A model generated the notes under the pieces. It saw only the letters and a list, made by a program, of their open reading frames with translations. It ran no database searches and had not been told where the DNA came from. This document shows, piece after piece, positions 1 through 12,742 of a stretch of 64,000 nt of DNA. The translations under genes were made by a program, and so were the position numbers. The stretch lies in contig CATOCQ010000002.1 in the NCBI GenBank assembly GCA_951640195.1, forward strand, positions 62,001 to 126,000, in the 5' to 3' direction. Within the stretch, counting starts at the first letter, position 1; every line of letters starts with the position of its first letter. This DNA is from Porpolomopsis calyptriformis. Lineage: Eukaryota > Basidiomycota > Agaricomycetes > Agaricales > Hygrophoraceae.

Positions 1-978
1 TGTCTGTTGTAGACGCACCTGTGGCACTGTCCTTCGAGAGAGTGGGGTAGAACCAGGTATCTTGCCGGTCCCTGCAGAGGTCAAGTGCCACTTTGCTGAA
101 GGAGCCGCCAAACAATGCACTGGGAAGATCTTGTCCATCATGTCGCTGGTTGAAGTCAGAGATGTCGAGCGGAGTGATTGATTTGACCAGCATAAAGGAT
201 CCCCCAGAGGTGGATGACGTCAAGCGTTTGTGGAATAAATGGTCCGCTTGACACAGAATGCCCCCCCCCGTCATAATCGCTCCAACCAAAGCGGGAGCTT
301 CTACAGCAATGTTGGCAATGTAATATGCACGATTAAGGCTGGATTCGCGGGGTGTTTTATGGAGCACGCAGTGTTTTAGAAGGAACCGGAGGAACAACCA
401 CACTAGGCGCAGGAGCACGTCGCACTCGCGTCCGCTGCCGTAGAGAACATAGTTAGTAGAAATAAGAAGTTAGTATAAACCATGCTTGCCAATTAACTCT
501 CGCACAAGCAATCAAGAATATTTTGACGTTTGTTTCTAGATCGGCTAGAAAGGAATCGTTTTTCTATGCCATAATCTGTGACCCTTCAGCCTCAGGTAGC
601 TGCACCGATTCCCCAATGAAATGGAGAAACTATGGCGCACATGAACAATGAAGATCAGCACAGTAAGACAAGACAAAGAGCAAAACAAACCTGATCCCAC
701 AGAGGTGATGCATTTTTCACAGGGAGGCGGAGGCAGGTCGAATGGGCAAAGAATTGTACGCTTGCATCTGTCACCCGCAAGCGGACAGGTTTAGTGCGGC
801 TGCTGAAGTACAGATCAACGGACAGACACTTGGAGCGAGGAATAAAGACATACATGTTAGGGCGAACTCTCATTTGATAGGCGTGAGTCTCCCAGACTTG
901 CCACCAAAGCTGCCCAACAATATCAATATCCCCATTGTAACATCTCGTTCGTCCTGGAACATCATGTTGTGCGGACAT
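1..978 (-). CDS. Tentative spliced gene, copy 1, cut by window start
   Basis: Possible gene on the minus strand. An ATG at 978 opens about 96 codons to a good donor at 690. A second open stretch of hydrophobic, Leu/Phe-rich sequence covers 418 down to 1. In the second copy that stretch continues to 49127 and ends with an Asp/Thr-rich region and a Trp-rich tail. The splice between the two parts is not resolved. No domain is recognised, and an antisense frame (742-1038) is equally open, so even the strand is uncertain. Confidence 0.3.
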
Positions 979-1498
979 GTTGCAAAGTACTTTCTGGTTG
1001 AAAGAGTGTGTAAGAGGAGTTTTATAGTTGCGGGATAAAACAACTGACGGTCACCTTTGATTTTTTGTTGAGTAAGTGACGGGGAAGAGAAAGTTCTAAA
1101 TCGCAATGCTCAGACGGTAGCCTTGGTTTTATAGTCACTCGCCGTGCCAAAGCCACCATCCGAACGCTTAAATTAGTAACGATGCCACATCACATGTTGG
1201 ATCTTTCTGTGGACGTTCTGTGGACGTTGGTACATTTTCGGCTCCGAGCCTTCGCCGTATGGTATTTTCTGCATATTGGTCTGTCCTTTTCATGCCCAGG
1301 AACTGCCGCTATCTCTCTTTGAAAGTTGCAGCCTAAGTAGGTGAACATATTTTAAGGGTGGAGCAGTGCAGGTCGAAGCAGCGTTGATGATCGTTGGATT
1401 CTCTTCTTTCGATCTTGCTCTGTGACTCTGTGGCGGTGACGTCAAAGCGTGAGCAATTCAAACAGCTACAACAGTCATCTCCTTAACTAGCGACGCCC
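979..1498. promoter_or_regulatory. Upstream region of Crinkler-like gene with CRE-like site
   Basis: This non-coding stretch separates the tentative minus-strand gene from the Crinkler-like gene. A perfect TGACGTCA palindrome lies at 1437-1444, 54 bp before the ATG at 1499. This is the consensus of bZIP factors of the CREB/ATF type. That it is used here is inference. Confidence 0.4.
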
Positions 1499-4400
1499 AT
1501 GACAAACGTCACTGACCGGGAACAAGCTCAGCTTGATAAATCTCTGCCTACCCCGTGGTACAATACAAGTGTCGAACAGCTGGAAGATGAGAAAACCGCC
1601 GCCGATCTTCTAGCCGTTGTCGTTCTTAATGCGCGCAATATCTATGCTGCGCACGATCAACCGTTGGATCAGACATACTTGGATACTTCGGCTTGCAAGA
1701 ACCTCCTTGCGGACAACCCAGAGCTTCTCATAATGCTCAAAGAAGCCCATTTAATGAAGAAATACCAGAAAATCCGTAACCACCGTATGCACCAACCCTG
1801 TTACCGCGACCTGTGTTGACTCCATATCTCTTGCAGATTTGCTCAAAAAGATGACAACCCCGACTAATGCGCAATTTCTACCCGATGATCTGCCTGAGGC
1901 ACCGTCGTCGCCCGAAAGGTCACCAATAACCAAACAGCGGATTGTTGGATTTCTGGAGGAGATTGAGTCAGAATTGCGGGAGTACCTTTTAGGGCAGCGT
2001 AAGCTACCCCTGTGGACCCCCGACGACTCATTCGATTGGTCCCGGGATCTTCATTTCAAAGATCTAGCGATCCCCTCGATCGACGGTTCGCCGAGCTTAC
2101 TGCTGCATGATCTTGGTAGATGGTCTAGTGGCAAGCATGAAATTTCAGGCCGAATTGACAGAATGTTCAGGAAGAATAGAAACATGTCAGTCAAGACTCC
2201 TTTCGATGTATTATAATTGACAGCATTTTCCAGCCTACTCTGCAATACTTCAGGCTCGGGCAAGACAAGGTTGATTCTTGAAGGTCTATCTCATCGTTGG
2301 GGCCTTTACTTCACATGCGTTGCCGATCAGTCCACCATTGGTTCTAAGGACGTGACAAATATCATCTCTGACACTCTTGAACACACCAGCGGCTTTCACT
2401 CACCGCTACCTTTCTTTCTCGGTGGTGATTCTAAAAGATTTCGCGACGCACGCGATCACAATGAAGTCGTGGCCAAACGCCGGTTCGAACAGGTCCTACT
2501 GAGCCGTTTGCTAATCATGGAGAGGTTCCTCGCACTGGCCTATGAAATAGACTCAACATTAACGCAGAATCATCAACGTCTCTGGCTACTGTTACAAGTG
2601 ACTCCCACCGCCATATGTTCACGGGATATTTTTCACGAATTTGCGGCAGTCGGTTTGAGGCGGGCTCCCAACGAGGTTCTGGGGATGATCCAGACTGTCT
2701 TTAGCCGCATCATGGCACTAATATCCGAGTCGGCATCATCCGAGGGGTTTTTTTGTGCTATAGATGAAGAAGCCCAGTTCGCTGCCACTCGACATATGGG
2801 TGCGTTTGTATCTAAAGATAAGTATGAAGAAGAGAATTCTCGTGAAGATGGCGATGGCGAAACTAATCAATCTTCGCGGACTCCCAAGAAACGCCCAGTC
2901 CTGCGAGAGGTCGTGCGGGTGTGGCATGAGGTGCTTCCTCAGGCTACGTTTATTGTTTCAGGGACAGGAATGTCAATCAAGGTTGTCAACGAATCGTTGT
3001 CATCGGGTATCCTCAAGGAGCACAGGTCCTTTGAATTATTTACCGACACGGGATCTTTCGATACCCGTCAGGCTCAGGAAGAGTACGTGCGAAGGTATTT
3101 GCCTTTAGATTCCTGGGAAAACGATACTCGTGAAGAGTTTCTTAGTCGGATCTGGCATTGGCTGCAAGGAAGGTGCTTGCACTTCTTTTTGCAGCATGTT
3201 CAATATTCGTTTAGGCTCACCATTATTGCACAGGTACCGTTTCACAGCTACATACATCAGCCATCTGTTGCAATACGCGTATCATTCACCCCATCGGTTG
3301 CTAAATGCATATATTGATGCATGTACGACTTTCACGCCCACCGATTTCCCAGCGTGTGCCGCTGCTGAGCCCGAGGTCCACCCTGATGTCATTCACAACA
3401 AAATGACTTTTGGCCGGTTCGATTTTGAGAAACTTCACAATAGTATGTTTTGCTTTGTACAACGTCCCCTTTCGATTTATTTAACCCATGAAACTGTCAT
3501 AGAGCCAGCCTTGAAAGAAACTATATCGGGCGTCGTTTTTCGATACATCATCCGCCGCAATGTACCTCTGCTGACCGAGGAAGAGAGGGAACTCATTGAA
3601 CTTGGATTCGCTCGTTTTGTACACTCAGAAATCAAGGCCGACGAACCATTGGTTATTCTTGCTGCCGCGAACTGGTTGAGTTCTTCGGGGTTCGACGCAC
3701 GACATTATCTTGACGGCCAACTTCGTAACAATGAAACGCGACCAGTAGGTCTCGAAGACTACATTGCTTGGAACTTCAGCCGAGCATTGAAAGAAGTAGG
3801 GACTTTGGACAAGCTGTTGATAATGCGTGACATGCCCGATTTCGTGAAGCAGACGGCTGAGGTCGTGGCTTGGACTCTTGGTAGCGACGGAATGATTCAA
3901 GTCTTTCCTACCGACCAACCATCGTATCAAGTGGCTAACACATGTTTGGGGTTCGATGCGACGACTCCAGAAGAAACTCTGCACTGGTTTCAGGATGCTC
4001 GTTGTCTAACCTTCCTTTTTCCTGATAACAACATGGGGCCAGATATTGTTTGCCTTCTGAAGTTGGCAGACAACACTCTGGTGTGGGTGGTGATCCAAGT
4101 GAAAGCCTACCTGTGGGAAAACCTCAAACCGAAGGTCGTGGAAGGTGCCATCAAGGCTACTTCGCCCGACAAATTTTATATAAATAAAGTGAGCGAGAAC
4201 CTCTATCCTGGTGCGGATGACCCTCTGAACTTGGCTTGCCAGAACGGAGAGCCATTCTCCTTCTCTTCGCGTCCCCAACTTGTGCCCAAACTGAAGCGGT
4301 GTCTTGCTGCCATCCCTCGCTCAAATAATATAAAAGGAAAATACAACCTTTTGCGTGTTGTTGCTGCTTACCCTGCTCGTGCCACTATCAAGGATGATCT

Positions 4401-4569
4401 CACAGACCCAGATCCCGATTCTCATGCTTTGGCGTCATTGGATATGACTGTTTTCTCGCGGCTAGATTCCTCTGGTATATTCACAGCACTGGGGGCTGAG
4501 ATCTCGGCTAGCCGTCTGACGAAAAGAATTCAACCAAATTTGAAGCGAAAACGTATTCAAGGAGATTAG
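1499..4569 (+). CDS. Crinkler-like P-loop NTPase fused to PD-(D/E)XK-like nuclease, copy 1
   Basis: Exons 1499-1775, 1837-2185, 2234-3172 and 3234-4569 join in phase to about 966 residues. A short acidic N-terminal region precedes a P-loop NTPase. Its Walker A (TSGSGKT) is at residues 214-220, its Walker B (IDEE) near 385-388 and a sensor-like strand ends in VSGTG near 450. An RYRFTA motif follows, as in NTPases tied to fungal Crinkler-like proteins. The C-terminal third carries GPD (790-792) and QVK (810-812), spaced like the core of restriction-endonuclease-fold domains; Q replaces the usual D/E of (D/E)xK. The family is described as NTPase-nuclease proteins with transposon ancestry, some reused as effectors. 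No signal peptide is seen. Whether it acts in mobility, defence or host interaction is inference. Confidence 0.82.
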
Positions 4570-5329
4570 TGATGTAACCTCGCTGCCCCCTCACTGGTGA
4601 GTGGGCTATCTTCCATGTCACTCCAGACTCTAAACCTCCGACAACGTCCGCCCCCGAAATAGATACCGCCGACTCTCGGGACGGTCAAGACTTGGAAGGA
4701 AGGGGGGTATTTTTCCCTCGCGCGTAGATGATGTTCTCAACTATCAAGGAGCTCTTTGAATTCCGATGTTTGTACCTCGTTGGGCACCGCATCCTGTGTC
4801 CTTATCTCTTTCTGCAATTATTAATAATTCGGGGAGTCAGGTCATGATATCGATATCGACGTAGTCCAAGAATACCTGAGGAGATAGTATAAGAGAGTTT
4901 CAGGACGAGTGGACGATGACCTACCTTGCCACGGGTCCACTGAGTGTGCTAGTAGTGCTCGATTCCATCGTATTCCCATCCATCACAGAAAATAGCATCA
5001 TCATCAGGGACCCATTATCAACAAAATGACCAAAATGCTGGCACAAAATTAATTCAAAATTCTTTGGGGGATCGTTAGGGCATCCCAATAAAATCAGTTT
5101 AAGCCATAAATTAAAAAAATCGGCGGTCCCATTCTTGAGATATATGTAAAATACTCCATTTATACCATTATGCAGCCCAGCTATTGTATTGCACTCTATA
5201 AATCACAATTTCATGTCCATTCGATAGGCACAGTGAACTAATGGTGGGCCCACAGAAAATTCCGATTTTTAGAGCATTTGGTATGTCGTGGTGGAAGATA
5301 GTAAGGTTTTAGGAGGAGGCATAAGTATA
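4570..5329. other. Non-coding, AT-rich lead-in to tandem array
   Basis: No convincing gene. From about 5200 the sequence starts to resemble the downstream array. A 14-bp stretch at 5262-5275 is the exact reverse complement of 5344-5357, so the first dyad of the array already lies here. Confidence 0.5.
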
Positions 5330-7200
5330 AGTAGCTATAGACTGCTCTAAAAATCGGGGTTTCATATTCAATCGATAGCCCCAGTGTCATAGAGGTGGGG
5401 AATACAAAAATCCCGATTTATGGACCATTTGGGGTACCGCAATCAGTGATATAAGGGGTATGGGGGGGTATATCTCCAACTTATCACAGAGCTCTTTAAA
5501 AATCAGGATTTTATGTTCAATCGATAGCACTAGTGTCACAGATACTGGGAATACAAAAATCCTGATTTATAGACCATTTGGGGTACCGCAATAAGCTATA
5601 TAAGGGGTATGGGGGGGTATATCTCCAACTTATCACAGAGCTCTTTAAAAATCAGGATTTCATGTTCAATCGATAGCAGTAGTGTCATAGAGGCTCGGAA
5701 TAACAAAATCCTGATGTATAGGCAGAATAAGGTACCGCAATAAGCTATATAAGGGGTATGGGGGGGTATATCTCCAACTTATTACAGAGGTCTTTAAAAA
5801 CCTGGGTTTTATATTCAATCAATAGCCCCAGTGTCATAGAGGTGGGGAATACAAAAATCCTAAGTTATAGACCATTTGGGGTACCGCAATCAGTTATATA
5901 AGGGGTATGGGGGGGTATATCTCCAACTTATTACAGACATCTTTAAACATCATAATTTCATGTTCAATCAATAGCACTAGTGTCATAGATGCTCGGAATA
6001 ACAATATATGGGTAGAATAAGGCACTCCAATAAGGTATATAAAGGGTATGAGGGAGTATATCTCCAACTTATCACAGACCTCTTTAAACATCACAATTTC
6101 ATGTTCAATCAATAGCACCAGTGTTATAGATGCTCGGAATAACAATATATGGTCAGAATGAGGTACTGCAATAAGCTATATAAGGGGTATGGGGGAGTAT
6201 ATCTCCAACTTATCACAGACCTCTTTAAACATCACAATTTCATGTTCAATCAATAGCACCAGTGTTACAGATGCTCGGAATGACAATATATGGACAGAAT
6301 GAGGCACTGCAATAAGCTATATAAGGGGTATAGGGGGGTATATCTCTAACTTATCACAGAGCTCTCTGAGCATCAGGATTTCATGTTCAATCAATAGCAC
6401 CTGTGTTACAAACATTGGGAATAGTCCAATCATCATGTGTAGATAGACTGGGGTGCCGCAAGAAGTATACAGGAGGTAGGGGGGGGTATACCTTCAAGTT
6501 ATCACAGAGCTCTCTGAGCATCAGGATTTCATGTTCAATCAATAGCATTAGTGTTATAAACATTGGGAATAGTCTAATCCTCGTGTATGGATTGACTAGG
6601 GTGCCGCAATAAGTATATAAGATATCATGGGGTGGTATACCTTTAACTTATCAGAGAGCTCTCTAAGCATTGGGATTTTATGTTAAATCAACAGCATTAG
6701 TGTTACAAAGGTCAGGAGTAGTCTAATCCTCATGTGTGGAATGATTGGGGTATAGTATGTAAGAAGTATCGGATGATATACCTTCAACTTATCACAGAGC
6801 TCTCCGAGTATCAGGATTTTATGTTCAATCAATAGCATGAGTATTACAAAGGTTAGGAATAGTTCAATCATCATGTGTGGATTAACTAGGGTGCCGCAAT
6901 AAGTATACAACAGGTATGGGAGGGTATACCTTCAACTTATCAGAGAGCCCTCTAAGCATCAGGATTTTATGTTCAATCAATAGCATTGGTGCTACAAACA
7001 TCAGGAGTAGTCCAATCCTCATGTGTGGAATAATTGGGGTACCGTAATTAGCATGCAAGAGGTATCAGAGGTTATACCTTCAACTTCTCACCGAGCTCTC
7101 TAACCATCAGCATGTTATGTTCAATCAATAGCATTAGTGTGATAACATCCCAGAATAACCACATCCCCATGGGCAGACTGATTGGGGTACCACAATGAGC
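5330..7200. repeat. AT-rich tandem array, about 13 units of 141-149 bp, copy 1
   Basis: An anchor of the form CTCCAACTTAT or CTTCAACTTAT occurs at about 5474, 5623, 5772, 5921, 6062, 6203, 6344, 6492, 6641, 6782, 6930 and 7078. The spacings are 149,149,149,141,141,141,148,149,141,148,148. Each unit has a G-rich box (GGGGTAT followed by a G run in early units), GTACCGCAAT, and a TTCAATC-ATAGCA box. Early units contain an inverted repeat (for example 5500-5508 with 5560-5568). Units diverge steadily from left to right. The array ends just past the stop of the large minus-strand gene. It has no coding signal. Confidence 0.92.
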
Positions 7201-7257
7201 AGTGTAACACATATAGGTAGAATAGACCTGTGAATATATAATCTTCAAATCGATACA

Positions 7258-10200
7258 TTAGCTACTAGATTGCTCTGATCCTGGCTCATCTGTGTACTCT
7301 AATGAATCGGAATCGGAATCAGACTCTAAATCTGCCCGTTCCCTAGCAGCCTTGACTCTTGACTGAGATCTACCTACTATATGTCTTCCTGAACCTGAAT
7401 CTTCTCTCTCCGCATCTTTCCTAGCAGCGTTCATTCTTGACCGAGTTATCCGCACACCACTCACCCCCTTTCTTCCCTCGTCTTTCTGGGCAGCCTTGGC
7501 CTTTGAGCGAGTAACCCTAACCTGTTGCTCTTTCCCGCTCTCTGAACCTGAAGGATTGTTGTCTGCTTTCTGTCTCACAGGAGGCTTTCGTTTTTGGTAG
7601 ATTTTGGCAGACTTTCGGCTCCGAATAGGTGGTTTTATCGATCTCCCCAAGGTTTCATCTAGTCGTCTCTGAAGTATATTCTTTGAAGCATGAGGCCTTT
7701 TTAGGACCTGAGTTCGTGGACGCGCAGCCACCTCTTTCCCAATTTCTTCAATCCGATAGAACTTTGAATTCGAAATAAAGTTGATCTTGCCTGATTTCAT
7801 CCCCCATATGACTTGTTTCCCCTTTTTATTCGATAGGCCACCTACAGGAAGGCATTGTAACTGGCCAAATATATTGTCCAATTCACGGCAGAGCTGATCA
7901 CCTTCATCCATATCCCAATCCACAAGATATTGGTGGTAAGTGGAGATATATCCTCCAGGCTGGGTGTATGGTTTCCAGACTGAATTCTCTGGGATCTGGA
8001 TAGTTTGTTCAGGGAAGAAGGTTGCCCGACGTGCTGAAAATGATAGATCATGGGAGTGACTCAAAGGAAGCTTTCCTTTAAGGCCACAGCTCGAAGGAAG
8101 GAATTGGCAATGGTCAATGCCTATGATATGCTGAATCGCAGGTACCGTCCAAGTCTCCATTGCTTCCTGAACTGTGGTTGGCTTGGGTAAAACACCTGCT
8201 GATGCAAACTGCTCTGCCAGACTTAGCCACAGCTGATGCGTGAACTCAACAAACAACAGCTTTGTGTAAAGCAGTTCAGGAGCTTCCCAGTCATCATCCA
8301 ACCTCCATTCCCTAAGGAAAATCTCTGGCTCGGTTTCCAACAGTTTCTGAATTCTTGACCAAGATGGATCAGGACCCCAAGGGCACGCATCTTGCTGATA
8401 CATTTGAATAAGGTGATATGGCTGGTTGGCTTGAGTTGCCTGTGGCTTCTTCAAGGACTGTCCATACGCTTGGATAACCTCAGCTGGATCCTCCTCCGGT
8501 AGTTCTCTTAGAGATAGCACTCCTTTCTTCAACTTGAGGTCGTGAAGAAAGAACATTCCGAACCTCCACATTATCGAACTGAAACGAAGGTCTCGCAACA
8601 CATCATTCAAGAATGTGTGCTTTATCCTTGGCGTGACCATGGTGTGCTTAATCAGGTGGATGATAAGCGTAGCCATCATCCCATAGTTGCTTGGTCGATT
8701 TCGTGAAAGGTGTAGTTGGACGTTTTGAAACTCTGCTAGCCTTCTTGCCAACAACTTGAAAAAGAGGCTTGACTTGATCCAAATGATAGGGTCAGACGAC
8801 ATATAGTCTTGTGCCTGGCAATCATTAGACATTTCTAGTTTGCAGTTATTTCGCTGCTTACCTTTTCAGATGCTACATCAAGAAGCTTTATAATGGCTAA
8901 CCCACTCCCTCTAACTTCTTCTCTAACGCCGAATGACTGGATTTGAGAAGATTGAAACAGCTTTTTCCAGTGATCACAGCTAGTCATGAATCGGTCATTT
9001 GTCTTGACTGCATCACAGTCATCACATAGGTAGTTCGTTTGGCCAGGAAGTCGCACCACCTCAAAGCAAAGGTTGTAGCTGGATCGGAAGCAAAGGTGTA
9101 CAAGCCGACTTTTCTTCAACTTGGTTTCAGCCTGTCTCCCTCCATAAGCTCCAAACATGGCAGTATAATGGGTCATTCCTTTTTTCATCCCCATAAGGTC
9201 GTACGAGTCGTCGATCCTATCTAACCTCCACAGCCCTACCAATGGCTCCTGATCCTCCCTAGAAGGAGGATGGTATGAAATCCCAAGATCAAGCAAGAGT
9301 TCTCCATGCGATCGGTCCTTCATATAATCCCAGTCCATGTTAGGAATCATCGAACAGAGTGCCTGATATATATTCTCGGTTGGGTGGTGCTGCTTAGAGA
9401 GCAGTTTGATACCTCGAGCATCTACAACAAAGAAAAAGGACCCGAATCGGCCTAGGAGATCGGGCTGGTTATTTATGATGTCGCAGAGAGTGGTTCGCAT
9501 GGAAGAAAATGCTTCAGGTGTGAGGGGAATGGTCTTGGTCGTACGTCTTGTCCCTATTTTCCATTGGAGATTACTGACGCTTGTAGGAAGATACTCCATA
9601 ATTCCGGTGTAGTTGGCTAAAACCACTGGCAGAGCAGGCATGATCACTTGTGAGAACCACAACTCCTGTACCTCCCTTGGCATCAGAGTAGTCATTCTAT
9701 GCGTTCCTGGGTCTTTCCTAATCATACGAGGGAAGAAGACGTAGGTGTTAAATTGGCCTGATCCTTGACCCATCTGCCCGAAATGGGTATGTGGCAAGGC
9801 ACTAAGTGGATACCTTTTAGACCTCTGCCTAGGATTTCGAGTGGTAGGTGGTTGTAGAACCTGGACATAGACATGATTGTTGATAGAGAATGGAGGTTTG
9901 TCGTCTAACAGTGGAAGAAGGTGAATATTGATTGGACCAATGAACTGTGGTTTATGCGTGACCCATATGACGCTGTCGATATCCACCGACACTGACACTT
10001 CTTCATCGTCCAGGTTTACTCTATCCTTCTCCAAGTCGAAGTAGATGAATTTGTTGTTGCGTGCTTTACCTTTTACAAACACACCCTGGCTCTCTGATGT
10101 CCCTTCCACCCCTCCCGCCTCATCCAACATATCCTGAGCACCCATCACAGTCACATCTGGGTTGTCCATAGCTGGTAGGGAATTCAGCACCTCAGAAGAA

Positions 10201-12613
10201 TGAGAAGATAACGAGGATGGGTATGCAACTGGAGATGATGGTAAACATCCACTTGCTTGATCACTTGAATCCCAGTGTGGAAGAAGGTGGTCATTGAGGA
10301 GAACCGGTTCCTGGTTATTGAACATAGAGAAAAAATCGGCCTGCAACCTATAGCCTCTATCCCTCCAGATACTCCAGTGCTTGCCCAATACAAGCATTCC
10401 ATTGGTGTCAAAGGTCCACGTGTTTGGAATGATATCAGCTTGATCCTCGGAGCAAACCAACATAGCTGATTCGTAGTCATCAAAAGGCTGCTCATCAACG
10501 CTTGTTGCTAATGCTTCTTCACCCCCATTCCCATTTAGCTCAACCTCTGGAAGTTGGATTTCAGGTAGAGACCTTCTGGAAGGCTGAGGTGGTAGGTTGA
10601 TTACAATGGAATCATCATCGTTGTCATCATTGTCATTGTCATTGTCATTGTTGTCGTCATTGCTGGCATTGCCATCCTTGTCGTGACTATCCAGAAGATG
10701 GCCTAGTTGATTAATATAGGTAGCCTCTTTAGATTGATTATCACAGGTAATCGGAATGAGATAATACTCACACTTCATACGAGCAGTTGCAAGCGCAAGT
10801 GCTATTACCTCGAAACGCTTGAATTTTAAAAGCCCAGCCTTCATATCATTCACAACCTCAGAATTGGGTTCCATGGAATACCGAAGCAGGGTCTGAGTCT
10901 TGTTCCAGAAGTCATATGATTTTTGTACAGTTTGAAGCGCAGTGAGAAATATTCTCTCTCGCATCGCATGAACACATTGCAATTTGGGTGCAAGTGGGTG
11001 TTGGTTAATGTCTGTGGAATACATCCAACCATTATCAAAGATTTCTTGGCAAAGCGATGCCATCCAGGAACCAGTGTCGGCCTCACTCTGTTGAAATATG
11101 TATATGAATATGCTTCTTCTGTATAGAAACGAGATTTTCACCGTATTCCAATTCGGTTCGATTACTTGGGGACCTCGCTCATCCAACTCACTACCCAGGA
11201 TCCACCCAAACACATTAGCAATAGCCCTCCAATAGTAGTTGCCATTCCACTCCGTCCAATCTGAGTACATATTGGTTTCGAGTGGAGCTCCATGGCTAAA
11301 AACAAGAACCTTCTCCTGCTGGTAATCAAATAAAGCTAGCCTTTGGGTTGCAGAAGATTGCCATGATAGTGGAGGGAAAAATAACACAGGCTTTTTCGGG
11401 ATAGCAACGTGAGGTGGAAGAAGGAGAGTTTTATGGATTTCGGTAGACAGGATGTCTTCTTCTTCTCTTATTACCCTGCTCACCGTTTCCGAGTCTAGAT
11501 AGTAGGAATATCTCTGAGATGGCATCTGGGGTTGAATGGACATATACCATGATTTCAAAAGGTAAATTTCTATGACCGCGTGATCCAGGTGGTTTCCAGG
11601 CTTAGCAGATCCCAATGATTGACAAGCTGAAGCCCATATCCTTGGATCTGCTAGCTTCGTGTCTAATATCCTTAATGAGTCTAATCACCACCAATAATAT
11701 AAGAACATACCTATAAAAAGCTCTTGCTCAGATCGTGGTAGATTCAATCGAATGGCATTTTTTGCTAGTAAATGAGAATGAGCGCTGTCACTTTCACTGG
11801 ATCCAATGAAATCTGATCCGTTATTGCTAGCTGGCGACGATGATCGGCTTGTTGAGCTTCTAAAAGTTTAGTATTTAACCTAACATTTCGAATGATAGAT
11901 TTATTCACCGGTGTCTGGTTTCAAATCGCGAGTTGTTCCTTCTAATATCCACCGAAGGCTCTGAAGGAGAGCTATAATCACTAAACCTAACCAGTATTAA
12001 TACGCAAGTATCTTATGATTTCTCTTAAAATACATACCATGCTTTCGCCACCTGGAAAATAAATAAATGTAAGTTATTATTGTCATAGGTTAATTGAGAC
12101 ATACAGCGTCATTATCCTTTCTACTTATTGTGTTTTGGACCCTTGAAGGACCTGGCTGGGGACCTAAGGGAGCCAATGGAGGTATCGATATATATTGCTG
12201 ATCCGAATTCTGGATGTTAAGATGATTTAGGCTAATTAACGTTGTCTGTAATAATGTGAGCACTTTAACCTTGAAAACAGATATACACTTACTGAGTATA
12301 CTGGCTTTTTGTTGATTAATATATGTTTTTTGGAAGGCATATGTTTTTCTCCTAGCATCGGTATTGGCATTGGCATCTTCTCTGCACAAGGCATATTCAG
12401 GATATTACGTATATCACTATCATCTGAACCACTAGAAGTCGAATCCCCTTCCTGGTTTATTATGGTTTTATTAGCCTCGTAATGATTTAATTGTGTGAAT
12501 CGAATTAGATACATAACTACTAGGGATAGGCTTACCTTGGCTAGTGAGGACATAGCTATGATCCTATCTATATCACTGTCATAATCTGCACCTTCATTTG
12601 CCTGGTTTGCCAT
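7258..12613 (-). CDS. Very large uncharacterised basidiomycete protein, copy 1
   Basis: Multi-exon gene of roughly 1,600 residues starting at ATG 12613. Supported exons include 7258-8814, 8862-11650 and 11711-11859. The 47-bp intron 8815-8861 joins two long open frames in phase, and a 60-bp intron (11651-11710) precedes the second. N-terminal exons between 11860 and 12613 are Ser/Asp-rich. Visible features are an Asp/Asn run near 10617-10661, a possible zinc-binding group (YLCDDC, then SCDHW) near 8960-9040, and a basic C-terminus with three degenerate TRS(K/R)xKAA-type repeats, then a Ser/Asp tail. I recall similar GLWRLD-containing proteins as multicopy in mushroom genomes but know no function. 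It is divergent from the PHD-like gene, 129 bp away. Confidence 0.8.
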
Positions 12614-12742
12614 ATTGGAGGTTAAGATCGAGAGCTATGTTTGTGCAATAGTCGAGACAAAGTGTATCTACATTCACGTGACATATATATAGCTGTGGGA
12701 ATATAATACGAATAATCAACATTGGTCCGTAGATTTATTATT
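12614..12742. promoter_or_regulatory. Bidirectional promoter with TCACGTGA and TATA-like box
   Basis: Only 129 bp separate the divergent start codons at 12613 (minus) and 12743 (plus). The palindrome TCACGTGA (E-box core CACGTG) is at 12674-12681, immediately followed by an ATATATATAG stretch that could serve as TATA box for the plus-strand gene. Two divergent genes with so little space probably share control. That last step is inference. Confidence 0.5.

Noticed and set aside
5440..5480. G-quadruplex in the array units
   Set aside because: Each unit has only one or two G tracts on one strand, too few for a convincing intramolecular quadruplex.
5330..7200. CRISPR-like array
   Set aside because: Units are 141-149 bp, diverge steadily and have no unique spacers; introns show a eukaryote.
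8815..8861. Two separate genes of 524 and 926 residues
   Set aside because: A 47-bp intron with GTAAGC donor and CCAG acceptor joins the two frames in phase, so they are one gene.
9039..9224. Short plus-strand frames inside the large minus gene
   Set aside because: Antisense shadows; no splice or domain support.
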